DNA of 64,000 bases from Tyto alba (GCF_018691265.1 NW_024881313.1:18965518-19029517); one strand, 5' to 3'; positions 11,341 through 23,100 are shown, counted from the first letter of the stretch. Notes: generated by a model not told the origin, from the letters alone. Program-made: numbers and translations.

Positions 11341-14027
11341 GAACTGGATGCGCTATTTTAATTTTTATAATTGCCTGTACCTTGGAGGACTGTGGGTCTA
11401 GCTGTGAAGCTATACCAGGTGGCCTGGCCTTCCCTGGATTTTTATTTACTCAAAAGAAATTCCATTTTTCTCCCAAACCCATGTTGTTCCCCCCCCCTTC
11501 TTTTGTCTTTGGCGAGATTGTCAGTTTTCATTTCTTGGGTGGGTGGGGGGTGGTGTTTCTGTTTTCTTGCTGAAAAAGGAATGGTTGTTAAATTTTATTC
11601 CATGGTTCTCTGTTTGTGAGGCCATCAGCCACAGGCTTGAAACCCAGCCCCAGCTCGTGGACGCGCTTCTAGGTCAGCACTTGCCTCAGGAATGGAGAAG
11701 TTGTCTCCAGGCCCCCAGTGCAGAGCCCTGTGTGTCCCAGGGGGGCCCGTGCACCTCCCTGCGCTGCCACAACACCCCCGGCCCCCTGGGGGCTGCCCCA
11801 GGGGAAGGTGCAGTGCAGAGGAGCATCGCTGCCATGGCCTGCGCTCGGGGGCTTCCCAACGCGTCCAAATCCAGACCCGGGGGGACGGCCAGGTCATCTG
11901 CTGGGGGCCTGGCTGCTCCCCCGATGGGGCCAGCCAGGGCTGCGATCCTCTTCACGCACACCACAACCACAAAGGGGCTCTGCTTGTTGTGGAGCCCAGG
12001 CGCTGTTCTTCCTGAGGCTTTGGGGCTATTTTTAACCCTTGCTATGGTACTTGGTGCCATGTGGCTGCCTCTGAATTATTTGGTTTCTTAGTTGGAGGAG
12101 TTGATGTAAAAGCAAAGCGAGGGGAAAAGAAACCAGCAGACTCCCTGGAGACACCCTGCCAAGCCTGGGGGTGACAGTCGTTCTCACCATGAACTGCCTC
12201 GGCACATTTTAGTACCAGCAACACAAGGAATTAAAAGTATTTCACGCCTCAATTTTTGTTCAGATCTGGCATTTTCCTTCCTTGCTGTTCTAATTGTACT
12301 ATTGCACCCACTGCTGGTAAAGGAGGAAAACTGCATTTCTAGATGCTACTGGTCATTCTTCCTCTTTGCACAAGCAGCTAAGAGCTTCTGACAATTAAGC
12401 TCCAAGCTTACACATTATCTGCAAGGTACCCGAATTTCAATCAATGTTTTGATTTTTATGTTTGCCTTCAGAATGGATTAGTATTGAATTCCTGATCTAC
12501 AAGGTGTTTAATGCCTCTCTGGATATCACTGGCAGAACAGAAGTCTTTGAGTAGTTTAAATTGACCAGAAATGAAGATGGGAAAGTCACTTTGCACAGTC
12601 TGGATGGTAACTGCTAAACTCATATGCCGATAAGTACCCATGCACCTCATTCCTCTGAGTCAGTGATCTCTTTTGCTCCAAACACAGATGCTCATTTCTG
12701 TGTGATCTTGGGAAATCATGTATGCCAGGCGTGTTTGAGTAGCTACCTAATAACTGGATCAATGTGAGCACAAATAACAGGCAGCTGAGGGTGCTCAAAC
12801 CAGGCCACCAACAGTATGGTTTCTAAAACTAACCCATCTGAGGGGGCAGTTGACAAGAGCACCAGTTCTTCATGTCACTGCTCTGATGTTACATCCCAAA
12901 CCGCATGGCTGGAGGGAAAACAACACCCAGTATTAAGCTAAAATCCACTCTCCCACCAAGAGCCTGAGCCACCCACGTCCTGACACACAGGACAGCCTTT
13001 GCAGCATTGCCCTGCCTCCAGCAGTGCCCCGGCTCATGGGGCCGAGCCTCAGACAAGCCCTTTGGCTCTCCCCTGCCCTGGCTGCTCCTCGGTGAGGTGC
13101 CGCCTTGCCCAGCCCCAGGGGTGGCTCCTAGGAGCAATTTTTGCCCCCGTGCTTTGGTCCTGGGGAACACTGCTGGACGCACTCAGGGTGGGCCCTGCGG
13201 GTGCGGGGTTGGCATGTGAGGATGACGGGGGCAATCGCTGGGGCAGGAGGTGTCCCTGCTCCTCAGGCTCTGGCTGACAATAGATCCGTGCTGCTGGGAA
13301 ACGCTCTGCCACCAGCCTGAGGTTTCCCCGGAGCAAAGATTAGCAAACCCACGAGAAGCACAGCATCACCCAGGCTCAGGCAGGGGGTGAGCCTTCCCCT
13401 GAGAGCCCACAGGATGCCCGTCCTTGCAGAGGGCACCCCATTTACATGATTAATGAAACAGTCGGGGTATTTTGTCCAGTGCTTTCACATCATCACCCGC
13501 AGGCATGGATCACTCGAGGCTGGTGGGTGCAGCTCAGCACCAGGCTTGTCCCCCCGCTAGCACCCAGCCGGCCATGGCCACGCACCCCACTCCTTGTGCT
13601 GGTGGCTGCCCCAGCGCCAGGCCATTTGAAATGTTATCCTGAATAACAGGGATGTCAGGCAAATTGTGAAGCTATGCTTGGCCCGGGGCTTATCTCCACT
13701 CAGCTGGGCACCATTTGGGTGCTCAGGGCTGCTGGTGGTACAGGAGTGGGGCAGAGCAGGCAGAGAGGCTCTTACCCGCAGCAAGGGAGCCGAGGTGAGG
13801 AGCAAGTCCCAGGCAAAACCACCCTCCCTGGTGCTTTGCTCCTGACCACACCTTGTTGCTAGAGCTACCTCTGAACATGTCTACCAAGCTGCAGGGGTGA
13901 CTACCATGGCTGGCACTTGCGCAGTTACCATGCTCCTTGATCTAAAAATACAGTTAAAGTTTTACTCTTGAGATACATTGTAAAAACACAATTTTTAAGG
14001 GCTTTTTCACAATAGGGAAACAGTTCC
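11341..14027. other. GC-rich gene-free region
   Basis: GC-rich with scattered CpG, most at 11,640-12,010, but by eye CpG remains well below the frequency expected from GC content. Open frames on both strands overlap, and none has paired splice sites or a recognisable domain. Confidence 0.45.
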
Positions 14028-14165
14028 CGGCGAGCTGTAATTCAGTTCCTGCTCCAAGGGGGGCCGGGGAGCGGTGGTGCCTGCGGGTGGCACTCACAGG
14101 TGAGCTGGAAGGGGAGGCGGGAGCTCAGCTGTGCCAAAGGCGGTGGCTTCGGCGCCAGCGCTGGA
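14028..14165. promoter_or_regulatory. Small CpG-dense patch
   Basis: About ten CpG dinucleotides fall in roughly 130 nt (around CCCGGCGAGC, GGGGCCGGGGAGCGG, GGTGGCTTCGGCGCCAGCGC). This is the highest local CpG density in the window and near the expected frequency for its GC content. It is too short for a standard CpG island but could be a promoter or enhancer core. Confidence 0.3.
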
Positions 14166-14363
14166 CAGAAACCAAACACGGATATTTATTTATAAATCAC
14201 CGTGCTTTGCAGGCAAATTACTTCTCCTTAGCTCAGAGGAAACAAAGTACCCAGGAGGGGAAGAAAATCTAACTTTTGGGAGGTTATCGTGGTTTCATCC
14301 CTGAACATCTGCCAGCCCCAGTGTCAGCGTGAGGCAACAAATACATGGCACGAATCCGGCGAG

Positions 14364-14371
14364 TATAAAAG
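14364..14371 (+). promoter_or_regulatory. TATA-box-like motif (TATAAAAG)
   Basis: TATAAAAG sits just after CpG-containing sequence (CGAATCCGGCGAG) and about 200 nt beyond the CpG-dense patch at 14,028-14,165. A start site would be expected near 14,395. No supported transcript begins here, so this is motif-level evidence only. Confidence 0.2.
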
Positions 14372-15500
14372 ATGTGTCATTGCAAGAAGGAGTAGGAGGA
14401 AAATAGAGCAAGTTGACAGCTCACATCCTGTGCCATAATCCTAGAAATTGTTAATATTTACAAAATTAACAACTAATATAAGCGATGACAATCTCACTCC
14501 TCCTGGTTGTCATGAGGATATTAACAGTTACCACCCTCTCCAAACTGGAAATATTAGCCATCTCCGGAGCTCCTGCTGCTCAGCACGCGTGGGGACGGCA
14601 CAGACTCGCCCTCCCAGCTCTCGTACCAGCACCAAGCCGTGAGGCAGCGCCCATCACCCAAGCATTGCTGGGGCTGGAAATGCCTCCTGACCTCACGCTG
14701 CTCCCTGGGAGCTAGCAGCGGGTCTGGCAGAGCAGGAGGCAGGTTTCTCCCTCTCCCTGGCTCCTCAAGGGGCCCAGCACCCAGCCTTGCTCACTGCAGC
14801 GCAGTGGGGAGAGCCCGGAGGAGGAGGATGGGGAGGATACATGGTGCCAGAGAGAGGAGAAGCGAGGGCCGTGCTGGCTCGGATCGCACCTCCGGACAAG
14901 CTGCCACTTCAGGAGAAATGCCCATGCTGCGGGTGCGATTTGCCAGCTGTAAGGCTGGCAGCTAATTGATGAACAGATGCTACAGTGTCATTTCCTTAAT
15001 AGGAAAGACCTGGCTAAAACCAAAATAAAGATGCTTGAATACCAGCAACTGCATGGGAAACACATTTCCAGACTACCAATCATAAAAAGGTGAAACTTTA
15101 GAATCACAGTGTTGTTGCCCACATTTTTTTAAAAAATAAGAAAAATAACAGCAGTGCCCAAGTTCTTAGAGCTGAGATTATTTTGTTTGTGGTTGGTTTT
15201 GTTCTTTTTTTTTAATCTGTTATCTGGCCATCAGGAGGGCTGCAGGAGGCAATACAGGGTTAACAGACACTCTTAAGTACAAGAAAACTGTGGATGGTAT
15301 CTGCACATGTGGGATTTCTGGCTTAATTTTGCCCTATCTTTAGCAAGGAGCATTAATTCCCCAGGCCACTCTTTGCACAGGCACAGCATATCAGTCTTAT
15401 GGTAATTTTAAAAAGTTTTCTTTGTCAAGATGCATTGTATGCAAAAAAATCGCTAAACTCTTTCCAGTTCACCGTATGCAAAATCAAAACAGAGAATTAC

Positions 15501-15540
15501 CTGCATCATTGTTTTCAAAGAGCTCCCAGGTGCTGGAAAG
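15501..15540 (-). other. Small exon-like segment on the minus strand (unproven)
   Basis: Minus-strand acceptor AATTTGTTTCTTACAG is followed by 40 nt and the donor GATGCAG|GTAATT. One frame reads LSSTWELFENNDA. It lies beyond the poly(A) site of the minus-strand gene, so it would belong to another transcript. No homology is recognised. Confidence 0.12.
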
Positions 15541-16139
15541 CTGTAAGAAACAAATTTCCTTCTCACAGGAATAATTTTCTCCCCTTGAAGTGGCACGTTG
15601 TTGGCTGTATGAGAGGTTGGCACAAAGAGGCAACTTGACCGAGTGACCATGAAAGAATGGATGGCAAGAAAGTCCTTTTCAAGGCTCCCTCAGATTAGGG
15701 ATCTCATCGTCAACTGGGCCAGTGAAACAATATTGACCAGAGGAGCAAAGAGCTGCCTTTACAGAGCGCTGTGCTCCAGGTAGCACAACACAATTGCTCA
15801 CCTTGGGGCAGGACCCAAGGACTCACTGGAAGTGGCCTCAGTTTGATGGATCCTCTGGAGAAATGACCACAGGGACCATCAGAGGGACCATTGTGAGCTG
15901 TGATGCTCATTAATTTGTTCACCACAGTAGGGCACAGCAGGTCCTTTCCTTGAAGTACAGTGGTGAAATACATGTGACCCAGTGAAATGAAACAAGTTGT
16001 TTCTACCTATTACAAAAGCAATGACTCTAAAGAACCGATACTTAAAATCATCAAATTCACATTAAAACTGTTGTGTAGTTTGCCCTAAAAAGCTGGTACC
16101 TTTTCAGAAACACTAAAACATTAGCATGTTACATCCCAG

Positions 16140-16470
16140 ATGGTTTGCTTTTCTTCATCTTTTATTCTGCCCTGAGCCCCTGAAGAGCACTTCTTAGACC
16201 CCCATTTTGTTTTCTGTTTGTAAAGCTTTATACATTTCAGTTTTTCATCGTCTTCTCAGATCATTATCTTATTTTCTCATATTTCTTTTCAAGAAACTTC
16301 TATTTTTCCCATCTGCCACCATCTTCAGTATAATACTTCTCCCTTCAGGATTTCTTTTATCCTTCTCATCTTTACGCCTTTCACTTTCTCTTCCCCAGAC
16401 CCTTCATTCTTGCTTTTGCTTGTCAAAACTGCTTCTTCCTCCTTCTTGGGGGAAGAAGTGGGAAGGTTGG
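16140..16470 (+). repeat. Long polypyrimidine-rich tract
   Basis: About 300 nt of strongly C/T-biased plus strand (repeated TTCTCTTC, CTTCTC and TTTTCTTC words) with few purine runs. It is too irregular for a simple microsatellite, and the Phe/Leu/Ser-rich open frame across it is a composition artefact. Confidence 0.6.
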
Positions 16471-18281
16471 GTGGATTTTTTCGCTATGAACACCCAGGAA
16501 TGCTCCAATCAATACTTGGAAACCCTGCAGAGGAGAGCTTGCACGAGTCTTTCAACACTTTTGAAATTTGCAACAGCAGTTAATGGAAGTCTGACTAATG
16601 CTTGAAAATCAGCAGCTTTATTTTAAAGTGGTGCTGTAGCTTCCCACCATTAACATTCTCAGGCCTTCCCCTACAAGCTTTTATTTTTACATTGCAGCCT
16701 CTACTCCGTGCTTTGAAACACTTGTAGCCCTGTAGAAACTCCACTCTTTCTAAATCCAAAGACACAAAGCAGATGGTGGACTCAGTCTCAGACACCACCC
16801 AGATGCCTTTAGCTCTGCCTGGATTACTGTACAAAGCAAAGGAGAGCCATAGTGCTACTCCACTCACAGAAAACCATGTCCAGGTGTACCCAGGGAGATT
16901 TCAGAAGAGCGGCGAATCCAGTTTAGCTGCAAGTGAGCGTACGTAAACCATCCTCCAGCCTGAAAGCAGGGGTTCAGCCATGGCTGCAGACATCTGTCAG
17001 GAGAGCAGCGGCTCAGCCCTGTGGTCACTGCCACCCCCGAGGGCTGGGGTAGCTTTCAGTGCCAGGGACGGATACCGGGGGGACAGATCCAGAGCCTCTT
17101 CACCCCTTCCCGATAGATGTGCCCTTGCTATGTATTCTGTTCCAAAAGGAATTTGCAGCAGTAGTTTGGGGATCTGACATTTCACTGACATTTCTTCAGG
17201 GCTTTTCGTAGCATGATTCTTATTGTCATTAGGTACCCTCACGGGTTAATGCCTACACTAGATTTAATTGTGTGCATTCCAGCTGGGGGCCAGTTTTTGC
17301 TGGGAATTCTGAACATGCAACCAACCTAGTGCCTCCATGGCCCTGTTTGAGTTGGACCTGTTCCCCCAGACAGATCACTTAAGAGGTCTGGAAAATCCTC
17401 TACAGAGCTTTTGATACTTAGAATTGACTGTTCCTGACAAGTCTACCATTTTTACTGTTTTCCATCTGCCTACCAAGGCTGCCTCATTCTTTTCAAGTAT
17501 CAAAGACCACTTAAAATGTGTCTAAAGCTTGATGCCAACTTCCTAGTCCTGCTTGCCAATTCAAAAAATCTGTTGCAAAATGTATGTCAATACATTTATT
17601 CCCTGACTAAGGCAACCATGTATTACTTAATTGCTGGGGTAATCCTAAATGCGATTGAGAGGCTGATGCTGATAACAGTCTTCAGATAGAAAACAGCTTT
17701 TGTAGAGAGTATCATTTTTAGTATGATATACTGGAAACCTTTTCTTTCCTCATTGAGCACAACAGGCCTGTTTTGGCAGTCTGGGTGTGTTTCCTGTCTT
17801 GTAGCCGAAACTCAGCAATGAAATTCAGGTATAAAATCCATGAAATCAGAAATCAAGGGCAGGAAGGTTCTGACACAAGTGATCTAGGTATGAATATCTG
17901 TTCTTGCTCCTTGAGTTTCCTGGTTAGCTTTTCCTCTGCTAAGACTAAAATTGTTTTGAAATCACCGTCTGTAGATTTTATGTTTTTCTTCCCCACTGGT
18001 AAGACCTGAAGCTATTTGAGATGCTAAACAATTTACAGCTTCTGAGCTTGGTTGTGGTGCCAGCTTTGTACAGATAAATATAGAACCTGTGGCATTTTCA
18101 AAAGCCATTTGGAACAGCTCTTCAATACAAGCACTTTCAGCAGAGATTAAATATATTATTTGGGTTTTCTGCCTAAAAAAAAAAAATCACTTAAAAAATT
18201 GGCAGAAATACCATTTTCTTCCAATGAGAAAGTTCTCTTTCCCCAAATTGAGGCTGGCAATTGGCAGCTCTTTACAAAGAC

Positions 18282-18302
18282 TTTTTTTTTTTTTTTTTTT
18301 TT
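18282..18302 (+). repeat. T21 homopolymer followed by a CT-rich tract
   Basis: Twenty-one T, then C and T bases to about 18,330. It lies downstream of the minus-strand poly(A) site, so on that gene's strand it is A-rich DNA beyond the transcript end. Confidence 0.9.
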
Positions 18303-18559
18303 CTTTCCTCTCTCTCTTTCCCTACTCCTTGATTTCAAAAAACTTCAAGGTAAAAAAGCAGGACATATCAATGTAAAAAAGAAATAGAAACTGGTTAAAA
18401 TTTTTCACTCCTTGAACAGAATGCTTTACATTGAAACTAACTTGTATCAGAAAAAATCCTATCGCATTCCTACATAAGAAGTTAATACATTGCAGAAAAC
18501 TGGACACACACATTCCTCAAGGATTTTGATATTCAGAAGCCCTATTAAAGAAACTGAAA

Positions 18560-18935
18560 CACAATACAAATAAAGACCTTTATTAAAATCACTTGGAATA
18601 TTATATGAAATTTAATACCATGTAATATAGGTGCAACCCCCCCAATATTAACAGGATGTGATATATGTGAAGAGAGGACATTAATATACATATAAATAGA
18701 AAAGCTAAAATATGTTTGACAGTGATATATTAAACGGCTTCATAAATGTGACCATAATTAGGAGAATATGCAATTTTGTATTCCTTAAGCAGTATCTTCT
18801 AAAGCAGTATACATAGTAAATTGCTTTTACCTCTAGTGTCTGCTTTCTTATGAGTAAAAGAAGATGTATAGGAATATTGTAGGCACATGCAAAAGCAATG
18901 TGAAAGTTATAAAAACAGAGGCAGAAGCCAGAGAC
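18560..18935 (-). other. 3' untranslated region of the minus-strand gene
   Basis: This AT-rich stretch runs from the TAA stop to the expected cleavage zone just past the AATAAA hexamer. It has no convincing open frame in the sense direction. The length, about 350-370 nt, is normal for a short vertebrate 3' UTR. The exact cleavage position is inferred. Confidence 0.6.
18579..18584 (-). terminator. AATAAA polyadenylation signal
   Basis: The plus strand reads TTTATT, which is AATAAA on the minus strand. It is followed downstream by a T/G-rich stretch (TCTTTATTTGTATTGTGTTT) like a downstream cleavage element. It is correctly placed for the terminal exon that stops at 18,936. Confidence 0.65.
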
Positions 18936-19038
18936 TTATTTGTTCTTGGCTGCCAGAGGCTTACGGCTGATCTTCTTTGACTTGTCATTGTTCTTCTTTG
19001 GAGGTTCAGGATTTGCCTGCATGTGTCTCCCATAAAGA
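18936..19038 (-). CDS. Terminal coding exon of an unrecognised gene with a lysine-rich C-terminus
   Basis: Read on the minus strand, a good acceptor (pyrimidine-rich TTTGTCTCATTTCCTTACAG) joins an exon whose first base completes a codon. About 33 further codons follow before TAA at 18,938-18,936. The peptide begins LYGRHMQ, continues NPEPPKKNNDKSKK and ends RKPLAAKNK, so it is hydrophilic and strongly basic. Codon use is coding-like in AT-rich surroundings: lysine is almost always AAG, and CTG, GCC, ATC, AGC, GAC and AAC are preferred. A poly(A) signal lies about 350 nt past the stop, as expected for a last exon. I see no membrane segment, signal peptide or known domain in this short piece. 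The tail could be a nuclear or nucleolar signal, a heparin-binding tail or a cytosolic tail of a membrane protein. I do not recognise the gene. The other two frames stop early or lack the codon bias. Confidence 0.7.
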
Positions 19039-19040
19039 CT

Positions 19041-20730
19041 GTAAGGAAATGAGACAAAGATTATTTGTGATACAACCATTAAACACAGGCTTTTACTCTG
19101 CAGCATGTTAAACAATACATCTAGTTACTATACATAAAAAAAGGAAGGTCATTATATTTATTTTGCCTCAATACACTGAATTTTCTAATAGATCTCATGC
19201 TGCAGTCCATAATATTAGGTTTTTCATGACTTATCAGGAGACTAACATCAAGAAGAGCTGGCCTTTGGAGCAGTGAAGGAGCAATCAGTTTGGCCTTCAG
19301 AAACTAGCAACCTTTAGTCTGTAGTAATGGGATTAAGGCTTGGAAAGCTGCAAGGATGTGTATTCAAGTCGACAATGACAAAAATTGGGTTGAACTGAAG
19401 AGATGGAGTGCCCACTTAGAGCAAAGTGAGCATCATCCCTAACCAGAAAACCCAAGGGCTTGATAATGTGACAGAGAGCAATGGTGTCACAGCTGCCTTT
19501 GCTGCTCACACATGATTGATAGTACTGGGACAGCTACCAACACATCAATGCCACATTAGTAAGTGCGACTGATTAAATGTTGACAAAGTATCCTACAATT
19601 AAGATGACTAGCATTCACAGCGAAGCTAAATAGACTACATGGCTGAGAGGATCTTGCTAAATATCACATAGTAATTAATAGATAATTTATGAGTAATCCT
19701 GATTAAACTAAATTAAAAACCTACCCAAAATAAACAGCTCAAATTTAACTTCCCTTATTGACAGAGAGTGCTTTTTGAAGACGTACTTCGCAGGGGTGCC
19801 AGTGCATCTAGAAGGGAACTGAGTTGAGCTTTGTTTCCACTCATTCAGCTGTATAAACACTGGCAGTGTTGACACCAATACTGGAATCCCTCTGAAAGGT
19901 GTCCCCCTGCTAATACTTCAGTCTGATGTTGGTGAGTGTCCACCCCAATCGTGTACTAGGCTGCTGCAAATCAAGTTGGACACTAACTTCTACCACTTGA
20001 TAGGAATTCTGCTACTGAAGAAGATAATGGCACCAGTTCCCCTAACAGCCTTCCCTGTGTCATTGCACCTTTGTCAAGAAACAGGACAGACCAGGGGCTT
20101 GGGGTTGAGAAACTCTGAGTCTTCCTAGAATTGCCTCCTGTTGTGTAAAAATCTGGATGGGTGGCCGCCAGCACTGTTGCCACGGAACCCAGGTCCTGCA
20201 TCTTCATGCGTCTGGGGCAAGCAGAAGGTCCCAGCTGTTGTAGGCGAGCTGCCCTGGTCCATCACACACACCCCTGCATGCACTCACCCACTCTGCAGTC
20301 CGTGTGTGGAGCTTGCATGTCTGCCCAGCCCTTGTTGCAAACAAGGACCAGGTACAGATCCTTTTGCTATTTTGCTTAGTCATGTTGGAACTGACTTAGT
20401 TACTCATAATACGTTGCTTATCCAGAAAGCATGATATATACATACACATACACAGTTCTGAGGTGGATATCACTCTGAGGGGGTATCTCGGAGGTAAAGC
20501 GACTATTTGCAGTGACCTCTTCTGCTCTGCAGGCTGAAACTAATTTCAGCAGAGGACAGGCCCTCCTTCTACAGGGCGTGGTGGACTACGTAGTCAACTG
20601 TATGCAGGAGACATTAAACAAGGATCGAAACAGACAGAAATACTCCTGAATTACTGTGCTATGTGCTAGCCATGGAAGGGCTATTTATGTCATATACAGA
20701 GAGATTTTAGCTAAGACATTGCTCTCTCCA
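19041..20730. other. Presumed intron of the minus-strand gene
   Basis: AT-rich DNA directly upstream, on the minus strand, of the terminal exon acceptor. No exon, repeat family or other gene is recognised. Confidence 0.45.
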
Positions 20731-21070
20731 GATTCCTGAGGAGGGGAGGTGGAGACGGAGGTGCTGAGCTCTCCTGCCTGGTATCCAGTGACAGGACGTG
20801 TGGGAATGGTTCAGAGCTGCACCTGGGGAAGTTTAGGCTGGACATTTGGGAGCATTTCTTTACTGAGAGGGTGGTCAAACGCTGGAATAGGCTTCCTAGA
20901 GAGGTGGTCGTTGCCCCAAGTCTGTCTGTTGAAGAGGCATTTGGACAACGCCCTTAACAACATGCTTTAACTTGGTCAGCCCTGAATTCAGGCAGTTGGA
21001 CTAGGGGATCATTGTAGTTCCCTTCCAACTGAAATAGTCTGTTCTATTCTGTTCTGTTCCGTTCCATTCC
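20731..21070 (+). mobile_element. CR1 LINE 3' fragment, 5'-truncated
   Basis: The segment carries the recognisable 3' body of an avian CR1 non-LTR retrotransposon. In order it has: the GATTCCTGAGGAGGGGAGGT block; the block around GGTATCCAGTGACAGGACG; TTTAGGCTGGACATTTGGGA; the block from AGAGGGTGGTCAAACG to CTTCCTAGAGAGGTGG; GAGGCATTTGGACAACGCCC; and the terminal GGCAGTTGGACTAGGGGATC and CCCTTCCAACTGAAATA blocks. It ends in a degenerate TTCTA/TTCTG/TTCCG pentamer tail at 21,040-21,070. Only about 340 bp remain and no reverse transcriptase is present, so it is a dead 5'-truncated copy inserted in plus orientation. The subfamily is not resolved by eye. Confidence 0.92.
21040..21070 (+). repeat. 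CR1 3' pentamer tail
   Basis: About six 5-nt units of the form TTCTA, TTCTG and TTCCG end the CR1 copy. CR1 ends in short tandem repeats rather than poly(A), which fixes the orientation and the 3' end of the element. Confidence 0.8.
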
Positions 21071-23100
21071 ACATCAGGAGGTTAAAAGCTCCTACCTGTT
21101 CTGAGCTTTATTTTGCTGTATCTGGAAGATACTTCAACCCTGGGGTTCCTGGATTGCAAAATGGGATTAGAGATTCTCATAGGGTGGGGGGTGGAAAGGC
21201 AGCGCTTGCTTTCAGGTCCTCAGCAGCTGCATTTTTACATCATGCTGCTAAGCAGGCTGCTGTCAAGGTGCACTGTACCCAAAACAGCCTTGCTCAAGGA
21301 AAATACAACTGTAAACTATGACATTACTTCACCTTACTGAAATTTTATGTGTGCTATCACCTACTGTCAAAAAGGGATCAGATGCCACTTCCTGATGAAC
21401 ACAGAGAGCCCTGACCCTCCGTGATAACTGCATACTTACTATTAGCTACAATACACACATTTTCCTTTTCATATGAGATACAGCCTGAACTCCACAAGGC
21501 TATATTTCATCCAAGTACACAGTATGTGTGCTAATCAAATATCCATCCTAAGTAACTGTCCTGTTTTGGAAGGTGTTAAGTGAGTTGAGGGAGGGAAGAT
21601 ACGGAAGGAGATGTTTTGGCATCAGGTAATACTATCATTGTGGAAGAGCACAGAAGTGTTATTCATGGAAGCTGTCCTATCAGAAACCAATCCAGGGTAG
21701 AAAAACTCAGGAAACAAGCAGCACCTTGTTCTCAATGATATGCAGCACAGCATTTGAACTACTGTCAGCAATAATTCTGTAACTCGGAGAAGTCAGCAAC
21801 AGAGAAGTGAAAATGCATGTTCAAATCTGTGAACATCAATAGTTAGTTAAATGCTAAATTAACATTCAAGTTGGTTTTTGACTCTAGAGAAATAGTGCTA
21901 TGTTGGAGTAGAATGTGAGTTTTTTTCATATAATAAGGAAGCCCCAATTTTGGACTTTAAACACTGAATTAACAGAGAATCCACCGATCCACTGCATCTG
22001 AGCACAAAAAAACTTAGCGGATGGGAAGAGAAGTCCCCTGTCACTGTCCTGTCTTGCACCTCCTGCTGCCCTACAGCTCCTTTGCCCTGTTAGTGCTAAC
22101 CCAGAGAGGACTGTAACAGATTTAGTGTTTTTCAGGTGTTACATACCCTTTTTTTGCTCAGGTTGGTTTAGGCTCCACTTTTTTGCTTTGGAAACTGTGT
22201 ATGAATTTCCCTCTCAGATGACACTTTTGGCATTCATTGTGCCCCTCACTTCCTGCTTTCTCAGTGCAAATGTTCAAGTTTGTGAACTGGTAGAGCTCAG
22301 ATTAGTGAACTTTTTCTGAAGTAAAAGGGTGTGGTGGGAATACTACTGACTACACCGATGCTTTTGAAGTGCAGAAACTGAATATTGACAATCTTGAATG
22401 AACTTCAGAGTTCTGGTAAAGTCTGCTTGGGCAAGGCCTTTTGATTGCAAAATGAGGTCCCGCAGCCACTGCATGTGTTAAGCAATAAAAATCCCAATTG
22501 ACCTGTAAATATTTTTGGTAGCAGTTTTTCTTTTATATTTGCTCCTTATGATATTCAGTGCTATTGGTACTCCAGCAATTCCCCCCACCTCATGGAAATA
22601 CTATGTTAGTAGCAGTAGATGTGCATGAATTGAAGACGTCTGTAGTACTTTTATATTCTTTTTACTTAGTCTCATGTCCAACCACTTCTGCTGGCACATA
22701 CACTGAAGTTTCATTCAGGAAAATAATTATTGGGTTTGAAATAAACAAATCAAATATATCTACTTAGGTTTCTCTGGCAAAATTTCAAGGAAGTTTCAGC
22801 TGCACATTGCTATCACAGTTGAAGAAAAGTGCTTTACAATCTAACACAGCAGTTTGCTACACAAAGAGCAAGGATCAGACGTTTTTAGATTATACAAGCC
22901 TTCACAGACAAGAACTCTCTCTTGTGTTTGCACACATCAAATATGAGGAGACATATGGTGCCAAAACAACATTTAAATACAATAATGACTGTGATAATGC
23001 CTCTGGGACAGAATTTGCCTTCTGTTACACTAGGGAAAAGAGAATTCACAATTTTCAATGAACTTCTGGCACAACAACAGACATCACTTTCATAGCTCCC

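Larger units (their letters stand above)
14966..18559. other. Gene-free AT-rich region 3' of the minus-strand gene
   Basis: Contains a 40-nt exon-like segment (15,501-15,540), a strong pyrimidine tract (16,140-16,470) and the T21 run. The stretch 17,560-17,700 is AT-rich with TTACTTAATTGCTGG and looks like conserved non-coding DNA. No gene is supported. Confidence 0.5.

Noticed and set aside
11640..12010. Possible CpG island
   Set aside because: About 16 CpGs in 360 nt at roughly 60% GC is only about half the expected number, so it does not meet usual island criteria.
11543..12091. 182-codon open frame, longest in the window
   Set aside because: It overlaps several long frames on both strands, begins in a G-run, and shows Pro/Gly/Ala-rich composition without a recognisable family.
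16207..16605. 132-codon Leu/Phe/Ser-rich frame resembling a membrane protein
   Set aside because: It is generated by the polypyrimidine tract, whose codons are mostly Phe, Leu and Ser.
18848..19057. Alternative minus-strand frame across the terminal exon (begins MGDTCRQ)
   Set aside because: It runs through the splice acceptor into intron and out into the 3' UTR, and lacks the codon bias of the lysine-rich frame.
20749..20970. 73-codon open frame
   Set aside because: It lies inside the CR1 3' region, which is non-coding LINE sequence.
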